Origin: Pseudomonadota bacterium | Lineage (GTDB): Bacteria > Verrucomicrobiota > Verrucomicrobiia > Chthoniobacterales > UBA6821 | Direction of reading: 5' to 3' | Length of the DNA: 5,936 bases | Assembly (NCBI GenBank): GCA_009928265.1 | Contig: RFPR01000130.1 | Coordinates: 1 to 5,936 of the forward strand | Shown here: positions 1 to 5,219 of the stretch, one piece after another | How positions within the stretch are numbered: position 1 is the first letter of the stretch | How the letters are laid out: each line of letters begins with the position of its first letter | Made by a program: the position numbers and the translations under genes | Notes under the pieces: generated by a model | The model's input: the letters and a program-made list of their open reading frames with translations, nothing else | The model's database searches: none | What the model was told of the DNA's origin: nothing

Positions 1-253
1 AGCATAGATATAGCTATATCCATTGGTGCTGCTGTTTGAGGAGCAAAGCGTAATGTTGCCCGAGGCGGTTGTGATGGTGGAGTTGCCTAGGCTGAGCGAA
101 GACCCGGATCCTCCGGAAGATGTTAGGGAAACCGATCCGCCTTTGGTGCTTTGGATGGTCGAGTTAAAAGCATAGATATAGCTATATCCATTGGTGCCGC
201 TGTTTGAGGAGGAAAGCGTAATGTCGCCCGAGGCGGTTGTGATGGTGGAGTTG
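1..253 (-). repeat. 168-bp-period coding repeat (56 residues) in the TpsA-like gene
   Basis: Positions 1-85 and 169-253 match at 82 of 85 bases, giving a period of 168 bases (56 codons). The repeated protein unit runs from NSTITTASG through a Ser/Asn-rich stretch to GYSYIYA. The first copy touches the window edge, so more copies may follow outside. The spacer (86-168) encodes STIQSTKGGSVSLTSS, which resembles a more diverged earlier unit (ASLKSTDGGSIMITSS at about 300-390). This suggests nested beta-helix repeats. Each copy contains the perfect 14-base palindrome gatatagctatatc (7-20 and 175-188). Confidence 0.85.
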
Positions 254-2259
254 TCGATAGAAATTGAATTGGGAGCCGTGATTTGAACAGCGCCTGAAGT
301 ACCCTCGATTTGCGATCCGTTCAGAACGATGTTGCCAGTGCTGGAGGTGATCATGATCGATCCACCATCGGTGCTTTTAAGCGACGCTCCTTTCAGATCA
401 ACCCCATTCTGGGAAATAAGAATAATGTCTCCGGCCGCCGTGGTGATATCTCCATGAATAATCAACTGGCTGCCTTCGCTGGCATCCAGTTTCACATAAC
501 CTGATCCGCTGGCAGTGATAGAGCTTCTCGTGGCGTCGCCACCGTCTATCGCACTAGGCAAATAGATCTTTGGATCCGTACTTCCAGCCATAGAGTGAAG
601 TTCAAGATTCACATTTGGATTCAAAACAATATTAGCACGATTATTTCCCCGAGGATCCTCTAAGCTGATGTTGTAGGCCTGTAGAATGATGGTGCCACTC
701 GTGAAATCTGTGAAAAAACTTTGGCTCATCACCCAGACCGAGTTTTTAGAGTAGTCGGTGTAACTGATTTGATTGGTAGCCGTACCGGTAATCGCACCAG
801 TAATTGCCGGCTCACTGTAAACACTAAGATCCGTGGCACTCGTGATCTGAATCTGAGCCGGGTCGAACAGTACGGTGCCGGCTTTTCCCTTCGGAGCCCC
901 CACCTCCACGGCACCATCAAACCCAAGGTTCTGTTTGCCGGAGATTTCCACGAAGCCGCCGTTGCCTCCTAGCGGCCCTCCGCGGACGGAAACAGACCCC
1001 GAGGAGACGGTAGTTCCATCTGCCCAATTGATGACCACTCCTCCGTCACCTTTCACGGTGGCGTCGGCATTCATAATAGCCCCTTTGTCGATCCGGAGGG
1101 TGGATGCATTCTGCATTGGTTCGCTTGCGTAGCTATTAGTAGCATTGGCCCCGCCCTGGTAGTCGCCGCCCACGAAGATCTTGCCCCCTCCGGTCGCGCC
1201 GGAGGCATCCAGCAGGGCGGTGCCGGAAAGGGTGATGGTATTCCCGAGGATCTGGATCTCTCCGCCTTTGCCCCCATTCTCGATTGACGAGTTGGCGGCA
1301 ACCTTGCCATCCAGTTGGAGATTCCCGGTTGCTGCGCGGATTTTCACCAACCCGCCGCCGCTTTCATCGGAGGCAGAGATCACTGACGTGGAGCCGACTT
1401 TGACATCTCCTTGGGCGGCGTGAACGATCACTCGCGGCTTGATGTTCCTCGCGGCATTTCCACGGACGTCGACTATCCCATCGAGATTGATCGCGACGGC
1501 GTAGGGGTTACCCGCGGCCTTGATCTCGGCCGCCGCCGCCTGAATGGATCCGGAGTGATGGATGGAAGCCACGGTTGCTGTCTGGGACTTTACCAGTAGG
1601 CGCTCGTCTGCATTCGGCTGGTAGAGAACTTCGTCACCTGCAGCTAGACCGACCACCCCCTTGAGGGCGGAGAGTGTCCCTTCGTTGCGAACCGTGCGGG
1701 CAATGAGGGCAATATCTCCTGTCTCGGCGTGGATGGTGCCGAGATTCTCGATGGAGGCTTCGCTGGTTCCCTTGAAGTTGAGAGTTCCACACTTGAGGAA
1801 ATCGTCATCGGTGATGTCGTGGGTCGATCCGATGAAGGTATTCACGTTGACCACGCCCGACTTGGTGACGGTGATGCCGGCGGGATTGATGAGGATCACG
1901 CCGCCATTGGCCTCCAACCGTCCCTCGATCATGCTGCGGGTGCCTCCTGTCACGCGGTTCAGCGCCATGCTGGAGCTGCTCGGCTGGACGAAGCGGGTCG
2001 TCTCCCCCTGCCCAATGGAGAAGGAGTGCCACCCCATGATCAGCAGATCCGTTCCTTGATGGATCGTCAGTGTATTCCCATTCTGGTCGATCGTGGCGCC
2101 GCCATGGCTCACCGAGCCACCCGCGGGGTTGGCCCGGACGGTGCTCAAATTCAAGGCCAGCCCCACCATGGCAACAATCCAACCCCACGCACAAGCACCC
2201 CTGCGACCTGGGATGGGCGCAGGGATCTGCCGGGTCGGGATCGCCGCGCAAAAAGCCAT
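1..2259 (-). CDS. TpsA-like filamentous haemagglutinin family exoprotein (N-terminal 753 residues; 3' end beyond window)
   Basis: Large secreted protein predicted to be exported by two-partner secretion: Sec across the inner membrane, then a TpsB (Omp85-like) pore, acting as a surface adhesin or shaft. I translated one frame from ATG at 2259 to position 1, exactly 753 codons without a stop. Residues 1-43 look like a long signal peptide: an RR-containing n-region, a hydrophobic stretch at about 24-38 and likely cleavage at VRA|NP. Residues ~48-165 match the haemagglutination activity/TPS domain: Q-G-x-D near 68, GWHSFSIG 76-83, FVQPSS 90-95, ALNRVTGG 99-106 and INPAGI 124-129 (the NPxGI hallmark), then a DDDF near 151-154. 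Gly/Asn/Thr-rich beta-helix repeats follow; GTVLFDP (461-467) is a frequent element of such proteins. Residues 670-753 carry a 56-residue repeat. The start is chosen because a TAG lies in frame upstream and Met31 would leave too short a signal peptide; no clear Shine-Dalgarno is seen. The ligand and TpsB partner are not visible. Confidence 0.88.
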   Translation of the reverse strand, partial: MAFCAAIPTRQIPAPIPGRRGACAWGWIVAMVGLALNLSTVRANPAGGSVSHGGATIDQNGNTLTIHQGTDLLIMGWHSFSIGQGETTRFVQPSSSSMALNRVTGGTRSMIEGRLEANGGVILINPAGITVTKSGVVNVNTFIGSTHDITDDDFLKCGTLNFKGTSEASIENLGTIHAETGDIALIARTVRNEGTLSALKGVVGLAAGDEVLYQPNADERLLVKSQTATVASIHHSGSIQAAAAEIKAAGNPYAVAINLDGIVDVRGNAARNIKPRVIVHAAQGDVKVGSTSVISASDESGGGLVKIRAATGNLQLDGKVAANSSIENGGKGGEIQILGNTITLSGTALLDASGATGGGKIFVGGDYQGGANATNSYASEPMQNASTLRIDKGAIMNADATVKGDGGVVINWADGTTVSSGSVSVRGGPLGGNGGFVEISGKQNLGFDGAVEVGAPKGKAGTVLFDPAQIQITSATDLSVYSEPAITGAITGTATNQISYTDYSKNSVWVMSQSFFTDFTSGTIILQAYNISLEDPRGNNRANIVLNPNVNLELHSMAGSTDPKIYLPSAIDGGDATRSSITASGSGYVKLDASEGSQLIIHGDITTAAGDIILISQNGVDLKGASLKSTDGGSIMITSSTGNIVLNGSQIEGTSGAVQITAPNSISIDNSTITTASGDITLSSSNSGTNGYSYIYAFNSTIQSTKGGSVSLTSSGGSGSSLSLGNSTITTASGNITLCSSNSSTNGYSYIYA

Positions 2260-2327
2260 AACTTCACAACCTAACTCTGTTCGACCAGCCGTCAAGCGGC
2301 CGGAACCCTATTCGGCATGAATGAATC
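2260..2327 (-). other. 68-bp intergenic gap between the beta-helix gene and the TpsA-like gene
   Basis: This gap holds no ORF of note. I see no hairpin followed by a T-run on either strand. The best stem is a 4-bp GCCG/CGGC, too weak to call a terminator. A TTGACG hexamer (2290-2295, minus strand) has no convincing -10 partner. The TpsA-like gene could be read through from the upstream gene or use a promoter that is not recognisable by eye. Confidence 0.5.
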
Positions 2328-3014
2328 TCAGTCCCGTTGCTGTCGGGGCGTCACCGTCAAGGTCTGAGGAACTACTTTGCCGATGGATTGTGGGGGCAGC
2401 ACACCACGCCATGAAGTGCCGGGATAGATGATCGTATCGCGGCCGATGATCGAGCCCGGGCTGAGCACGGAGTTGCAACCAATCTCCGCACGGTCACCGA
2501 CGATCGCCCCGAATTTTTTCAGCCCCGTATTGACGGGGCCTTCCGTGGTCGCCACGACCACGGGCTGATGATCGAGCCGGACATTGGAGAGAATAGCACC
2601 AGCCCCGAGGTGGGCTTTATGGCCGAGAATGGAATCGCCGACATAGTTAAAATGCGGGATCTGCGCCTCGTCGAAGATCAGGCAGTTCTTGAACTCGCTC
2701 GAATTTCCCAACACGACCCCGTTACCAACCACGACATTCTCGCGGATGTAGGCGCCGTTGCGAATCTCGCATCCCTCGCCGATCCATGCGGGCCCCTTGA
2801 TCATGGCACCGTGCTCGATGACGGTACCCTTTCCAATGAAGACGGCCCCGCTGATGAAGGGTTTGCCGATCAGCTTGCCGAAAATACCCGGCTTGAGTCG
2901 GAACTGGAGGTAGGGAGCGATCTTGGCGAGCGCCTCCCAGGCATGGGTGACGTTCTCAAAAATGACGCGGTGCTCGGTGCGGCCGAGGTCGAGAAGATCG
3001 TCAGGGGAGAACAT
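2328..3014 (-). CDS. Left-handed beta-helix (hexapeptide repeat) acyltransferase-like protein, GlmU C-terminal domain type
   Basis: Protein of 228 residues from ATG at 3014. Residues 1-45 are a short alpha-helical lead (DDLLDLGRTEHRVIFENV). About 50-205 is a left-handed beta-helix of hexapeptide repeats: ISGAVFIGKGTVIEHGAMIKG, IGEGCEIRNGAYI, VVVGNGVVLG and, later, IGCNSVLSPGSIIG. The segment IPHFNYVGDSILG with LGAGAILSNVRLD (119-148) resembles the acetyltransferase half of GlmU; His121 falls where the GlmU catalytic His lies (family knowledge, aligned by eye). The nucleotidyltransferase domain of GlmU or RmlA/GalU-like enzymes is absent, so this is a stand-alone beta-helix protein. Substrate and acyl donor are unknown; a role in sugar-nucleotide or envelope sugar acylation is only a guess. 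The frame is open to TTG 3140, but the extra 42 residues are Pro/Arg-rich, unlike the family, and overlap structured intergenic DNA, so I prefer 3014. No Shine-Dalgarno precedes either start. It could act as a sugar O- or N-acetyltransferase or be non-catalytic. Confidence 0.85.
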   Translation of the reverse strand: MFSPDDLLDLGRTEHRVIFENVTHAWEALAKIAPYLQFRLKPGIFGKLIGKPFISGAVFIGKGTVIEHGAMIKGPAWIGEGCEIRNGAYIRENVVVGNGVVLGNSSEFKNCLIFDEAQIPHFNYVGDSILGHKAHLGAGAILSNVRLDHQPVVVATTEGPVNTGLKKFGAIVGDRAEIGCNSVLSPGSIIGRDTIIYPGTSWRGVLPPQSIGKVVPQTLTVTPRQQRD

Positions 3015-3029
3015 GGGGAAAAGAATGAC

Positions 3030-3046
3030 GGAGGTCGGAGGTCGGA
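3030..3046. repeat. Short 7-bp tandem repeat (ggaggtc)
   Basis: The unit ggaggtc occurs twice plus three bases of a third copy, 16 bases upstream of the ATG of the beta-helix gene on the other strand. On the plus strand it creates two GGAGGT boxes. It may be a trace of a dispersed intergenic repeat rather than a functional site. Confidence 0.6.
3037..3042 (+). promoter_or_regulatory. Shine-Dalgarno-like GGAGGT before the small plus-strand ORF at 3050
   Basis: GGAGGT lies 7 bases upstream of ATG 3050, ideal spacing for a ribosome binding site. It is part of the 7-base tandem repeat, so it may be fortuitous. None of the natural start codons of the larger genes here has such a box. Confidence 0.3.
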
Positions 3047-3049
3047 TAA

Positions 3050-3163
3050 ATGAAAAAGGATGAACCAAGCCCATCGGAATGGGCGCGGAAGATCGCGCGT
3101 TGGCGCGACCCGAAGGGCGCCACGGCTTGCTGGGAGGCAAGTGGCGTCAATAATGAATTATGA
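3050..3163 (+). CDS. Candidate small ORF, 37 residues, function unknown
   Basis: ATG AAA AAG at 3050 opens a 37-codon frame ending with TGA at 3161-3163. It starts 35 bases from the divergent beta-helix gene and has a GGAGGT box 7 bases upstream. The peptide begins MKKDEPSPSEWARKIARWRD and ends in ASGVNNEL. It has a Trp/Arg-rich middle, two tryptophans in WARKIARW, no signal peptide and no membrane segment. The WxxxxxRWR pattern is faintly like the start of transposon-associated helix-turn-helix proteins (IS66 OrfA type), but the match is too short to rely on. The same bases form hairpins and look like composite intergenic repeat DNA, so the frame may be accidental. I do not assign a function. 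Confidence 0.25.
   Translation: MKKDEPSPSEWARKIARWRDPKGATACWEASGVNNEL
3069..3146 (-). other. Three clustered hairpins upstream of the beta-helix gene, two of them mutually exclusive
   Basis: Read on the minus strand, the order is as follows. Stem B, 3146-3118: TGGCG and CTTGC arms paired with their complements, with a 3-base bulge and a 6-base loop. Stem A, 3121-3102: GGCGC/GCGCC plus an inner CC/GG closing a UUCG tetraloop, with a 2-base bulge. Stem C, 3084-3069: GCCCAT/ATGGGC, 6 bp with a 4-base loop. Stems A and B share bases 3118-3121 and cannot form together. No T-run follows any of them, so they are not standard terminators. They could be a 5' leader structure of the beta-helix mRNA or parts of REP-like repeat DNA. 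Confidence 0.5.
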
Positions 3164-3176
3164 AAGAACTGAATGC

Positions 3177-3262
3177 ATGGGGTTTCCCGAAGAGGGGCTG
3201 AGACTCAGTGCGTAATTTTTGGTGGTATTCTTTCTCTGCGCCTCCGCGTCTCCGCGCGAGAT
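3177..3262. repeat. Degenerate inverted repeat resembling a dispersed bacterial intergenic repeat
   Basis: The plus-strand arm 3192-3210 and the arm 3234-3252 (ctctgcgcctccgcgtctc) are imperfect inverted copies, 13 of 19 positions complementary, separated by 23 bases. Translated on the plus strand the region gives SRRGAETQ and LSLRLRVSARD. From memory, this is the pattern of spurious 'RRGAEAQR...SLRLRVSA' ORFs produced by a repeat scattered between genes in many bacteria. The repeat ends within four bases of the cysS stop codon at 3266-3268. It is not a protein gene in my view. It could serve as an mRNA 3' structure. Confidence 0.55.
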
Positions 3263-3265
3263 TAC

Positions 3266-4672
3266 TCAGCTTTTTGTTACCTTCTGCCCGTCCTTCGTGT
3301 CTTTGACAGTCCAGCCCAGGGCAGCGATTTGATCACGAATTTCGTCGCTCTTCTTCCATTCCTTGGCAGTGCGGGCGGCAGCTCGGGCTGAGACCAGTCC
3401 CTCAACCTCTGCGGGGAGGGCCGAGGCGATATCTGGCTCCAGCGCAAGCACCCCGTCCACACGGGCAAGCCAGAGGAGCATCCCCTTGGCTTGGGCCGGA
3501 GTCAGCATCCCTTCATCCATCCTGCGATTACTCTCGCGGAGTGTCTCAAAGAGAACGGCCAGAGCTCCTGAGATGTTGAGGTCATCATCGAGTGCCTCGA
3601 AGAATACCTCCGTCGCGTCACCGGGAGCCTCCGCTATGGGCTCGGATCCGGCGCTCTCGATCAGACGCTCTCGCCACGCATCGAGACGACCGAGTGCTGT
3701 GCGGGAGGCAGCGAGTCCCTCGAAGGTAAAGTTGAGCGATCCACGGTAATGTGTGGTGATCAGAGCATAGCGCACCTCGCGTCCGGTCCATCCCTTTTGG
3801 AGCAGATCCCTCAGGGTGAAGAAGTTTCCTGCGGACTTCGCCATCTTCGACCCTTCGACCATCAGATGGGCGCAGTGCATCCAGTAGCGGACAAATGGCC
3901 CCGCACCATGTCCGGCACATTCGCATTGGGCAATTTCGGCCTCGTGATGCGGGAAGATGTTGTCCACGCCGCCGCAGTGGATGTCGATGGTTTCGCCCAG
4001 AAGACCTGTTGCCATGGCGCTGCACTCGATATGCCATCCTGGGCGTCCTTTGCCCCAGGGACTCTCCCAGCCGACGGATCCATCCTCGGGAACCCAAGCC
4101 TTCCAGAGGGCAAAGTCGGCCACGGCCTCCTTTTCGTATTCATCACTCGCCACTCGTTGGCCGGGACGCTGTCCCTCGAGATCCACTCGGGCGAGTTTCC
4201 CGTAGCCGGGGAACGAGGCGATCCGGAAATAGACCGACCTATCCTCAGCCTGATAGGCATGACCGCGCTCCATCAGCGTGCCGATCATCGCGATCATCCG
4301 CGCGATCTGCTCAGGGTCAGTCGCTGCGGGATAGGCCTCGGCAGGAAGAAGTCGTAGGGTTTCGGCATCCTCGAAAAAGGCCTTCTTGAAAGGATGCGTG
4401 TAGTCGCCGAGTTGAATCCCCGAGGCGACGGCGCCGCGGATTGTCTTATCATCGACGTCGGTAAGGTTCATTACGCGCCGTACGGCGAAGCCGCGCTCAC
4501 GAAGATGACGCTGGAGCAGATCCTCAAAGACGTAGGCGCGGAAGTTCCCGATATGCGCATGGGCATAGACGGTCGGTCCGCAGGTGTAGAGGGAAAGACT
4601 CCGGCCCTCGCCGACTCGGGGAACAATCTCCTCAAGCGAACGGGTGAGCGTGTTAAGAATCTGGACGGGCAT
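3266..4672 (-). CDS. cysS: Cysteinyl-tRNA synthetase (cysteine--tRNA ligase)
   Basis: Cytoplasmic class I aminoacyl-tRNA synthetase that joins cysteine to tRNA-Cys using ATP. It has 468 residues, normal for bacterial CysS. The N-terminus has YTCGPTVYAHAHIGNFRAY (29-47), with Cys31 as a zinc ligand and the HIGN version of the HIGH signature at 40-43. MNLTDVDDK lies at 68-76. The other zinc ligands are Cys217 (in GWHIECSAMA), His242 and Glu246 (in FPHHEAEIAQ). The distance from Cys217 to His242 is the same as in the E. coli enzyme. KMAKS (276-280) is the KMSKS loop. The DALR-type helical domain (LDDDLNISGAL, ~361-371) and the usual C-terminal KEWKKSDEIRDQI end complete it. All catalytic elements are present. 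Start ATG 4672 lies 13 bases after the ispF stop, so co-transcription with ispF is likely. No strong Shine-Dalgarno is seen. Confidence 0.98.
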   Translation of the reverse strand: MPVQILNTLTRSLEEIVPRVGEGRSLSLYTCGPTVYAHAHIGNFRAYVFEDLLQRHLRERGFAVRRVMNLTDVDDKTIRGAVASGIQLGDYTHPFKKAFFEDAETLRLLPAEAYPAATDPEQIARMIAMIGTLMERGHAYQAEDRSVYFRIASFPGYGKLARVDLEGQRPGQRVASDEYEKEAVADFALWKAWVPEDGSVGWESPWGKGRPGWHIECSAMATGLLGETIDIHCGGVDNIFPHHEAEIAQCECAGHGAGPFVRYWMHCAHLMVEGSKMAKSAGNFFTLRDLLQKGWTGREVRYALITTHYRGSLNFTFEGLAASRTALGRLDAWRERLIESAGSEPIAEAPGDATEVFFEALDDDLNISGALAVLFETLRESNRRMDEGMLTPAQAKGMLLWLARVDGVLALEPDIASALPAEVEGLVSARAAARTAKEWKKSDEIRDQIAALGWTVKDTKDGQKVTKS

Positions 4673-4685
4673 CCGGCAGCTGGGT

Positions 4686-5129
4686 TTATTCCTGAGGCAT
4701 CGAGAGCGATGCGGTCGCCAGCGCCGCGATTCCCTCGCCCCGACCTAGGAACCCAAGGCACTCGTTGGTGGTGGCCTTTACGCCGACACGCTGGGAATCG
4801 ATCCCGATCGCATCCGCAATCCTCTCCCTCATCTGCTGGACAAAGGGTCCGATGCGCGGCTCCTCGGCAACTAGGGTCGAATCGACATTCACGATCCGCG
4901 CCCCCGCCTCTGCGAGGATACCGGAGACACGTCTCAGGATCTCGAGGCTGGAGATGCCGCGGAGGCTCTGGTCGGTATTGGGGAAGTAGTGGCCGATATC
5001 CTGCAGGCCGGCAGCTCCCAGCAAGGCGTCGGCAATGGCATGGCTGAGGACATCCGCATCGGAGTGTCCGGCCAGGACAAGTCCCTGAGGGTGGCGCAAC
5101 GTGACCCCTCCAAGGACAAGGGGTCGCAT
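4686..5129 (-). CDS. ispF: 2-C-methyl-D-erythritol 2,4-cyclodiphosphate synthase, N-terminus lost by an apparent frameshift
   Basis: IspF makes MEcPP from CDP-ME2P in the cytoplasmic MEP isoprenoid pathway. This 147-residue frame starts at ATG 5129 with MRPLVLGGVT, which in intact homologues comes after about 19 residues. Present are GHSDADVLSHAIADALLGA (21-39; His22-Ser23 and zinc ligand His30, equal to E. coli His34-Ser35 and His42), DIGHYFPNTD (44-53), NVDSTLVAEEP (81-91), VKATTNECLGF (117-127) and GRGEGIA. Missing is the G-x-G-(Y/F)-D-x-H start that supplies two of the three zinc ligands (E. coli Asp8 and His10). That start, MITRSGIG, is visible 43 bases upstream in another frame (see the entry at 5130-5172). 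In this frame a TGA lies 14 codons upstream and no other usual start codon intervenes. Unless this is an assembly fault, the product should be inactive. The gene lies 13 bases before cysS. Confidence 0.9.
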   Translation of the reverse strand: MRPLVLGGVTLRHPQGLVLAGHSDADVLSHAIADALLGAAGLQDIGHYFPNTDQSLRGISSLEILRRVSGILAEAGARIVNVDSTLVAEEPRIGPFVQQMRERIADAIGIDSQRVGVKATTNECLGFLGRGEGIAALATASLSMPQE

Positions 5130-5172
5130 GCCGTCTCCTGCTTCGAGACCCGATACCGCTGCGCGTGATCAT
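5130..5172 (-). pseudogene. ispF: Out-of-frame 5' remnant of ispF (true original start at 5172)
   Basis: ATG at 5172 encodes MITRSGIG, the typical IspF opening (M-x-R-x-G-x-G), then runs into SRSRRRH with no resemblance to IspF. The following bases in the ispF frame read GLEAGDG before MRPLVLGG. Intact homologues have G-x-G-(Y/F)-D-x-H-R before L-E-x-G, so about five codons are gone between gggt and ctcgaa. Restoring 14 bases gives 57 bases, 19 codons, from this ATG to Met of the downstream frame, and brings both parts into one frame. The start at 5172 lies 47 bases after the stop of the upstream gene. Confidence 0.7.
5135..5139 (-). promoter_or_regulatory. AGGAG box before the internal ispF start at 5129
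   Basis: AGGAG ends 5 bases upstream of ATG 5129, so ribosomes could start the truncated IspF frame there. These bases would be coding (Ala-Gly-Asp) in an intact ispF, so the match may be chance. Confidence 0.35.
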
Positions 5173-5219
5173 GGTTTTGGAAGTTTGCAGATAGGAGCTA
5201 GAAGATGGGGCGGCTAGCC
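5173..5219 (-). other. 47-bp gap between the phosphatase gene and the ispF start
   Basis: I see only a weak 5-bp gctag/ctagc inverted repeat and no T-run, so read-through from the phosphatase gene into ispF and cysS is likely. Confidence 0.45.

Noticed and set aside
7..20. 14-base palindrome gatatagctatatc as a regulatory operator
   Set aside because: It lies inside the coding repeat, encodes Gly-Tyr-Ser-Tyr-Ile-Tyr, and recurs only because the repeat unit recurs.
1..253. CRISPR-like direct repeats at the left edge
   Set aside because: The 85-base repeats lie in an open coding frame, with a period that is a multiple of three and no spacer diversity.
1729..2274. Long plus-strand ORFs opposite the TpsA-like gene (also 1661-2059 and a minus-strand out-of-frame ORF at 1805-2251)
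   Set aside because: They lie over the clear TPS domain in other frames. The true frame carries a signal peptide and NPxGI motifs, while these have no recognisable domain.
2267..2295. Possible sigma-70 promoter for the TpsA-like gene (TTGACG at 2290-2295)
   Set aside because: At 17 bases spacing the -10 would be AGGTTG, and nearby alternatives are no better, so the match is not convincing.
2568..3053. 161-residue plus-strand ORF opposite the beta-helix gene
   Set aside because: It is a shadow of the hexapeptide-repeat frame; the repetitive coding of the opposite strand keeps it open.
3015..3140. N-terminal extension of the beta-helix protein to TTG 3140
   Set aside because: The 42 extra residues are Pro/Arg-rich without resemblance to the family, lie in repeat-like hairpin DNA, and have no ribosome binding site.
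3173..3391. 72-residue plus-strand ORF (SRRGAETQ...SLRLRVSARD)
   Set aside because: This is the typical spurious ORF of a dispersed intergenic repeat, and it runs antisense into the end of cysS.
3749..4389. Overlapping plus-strand ORFs of 164-202 residues opposite cysS
   Set aside because: The cysS frame has every family motif across this stretch, and the shadows have none.
4471..5172. 233-residue minus-strand ORF starting at the same ATG 5172
   Set aside because: Only its first eight residues look like IspF. The rest is Arg/Pro-rich out-of-frame reading of ispF and cysS caused by the presumed deletion.
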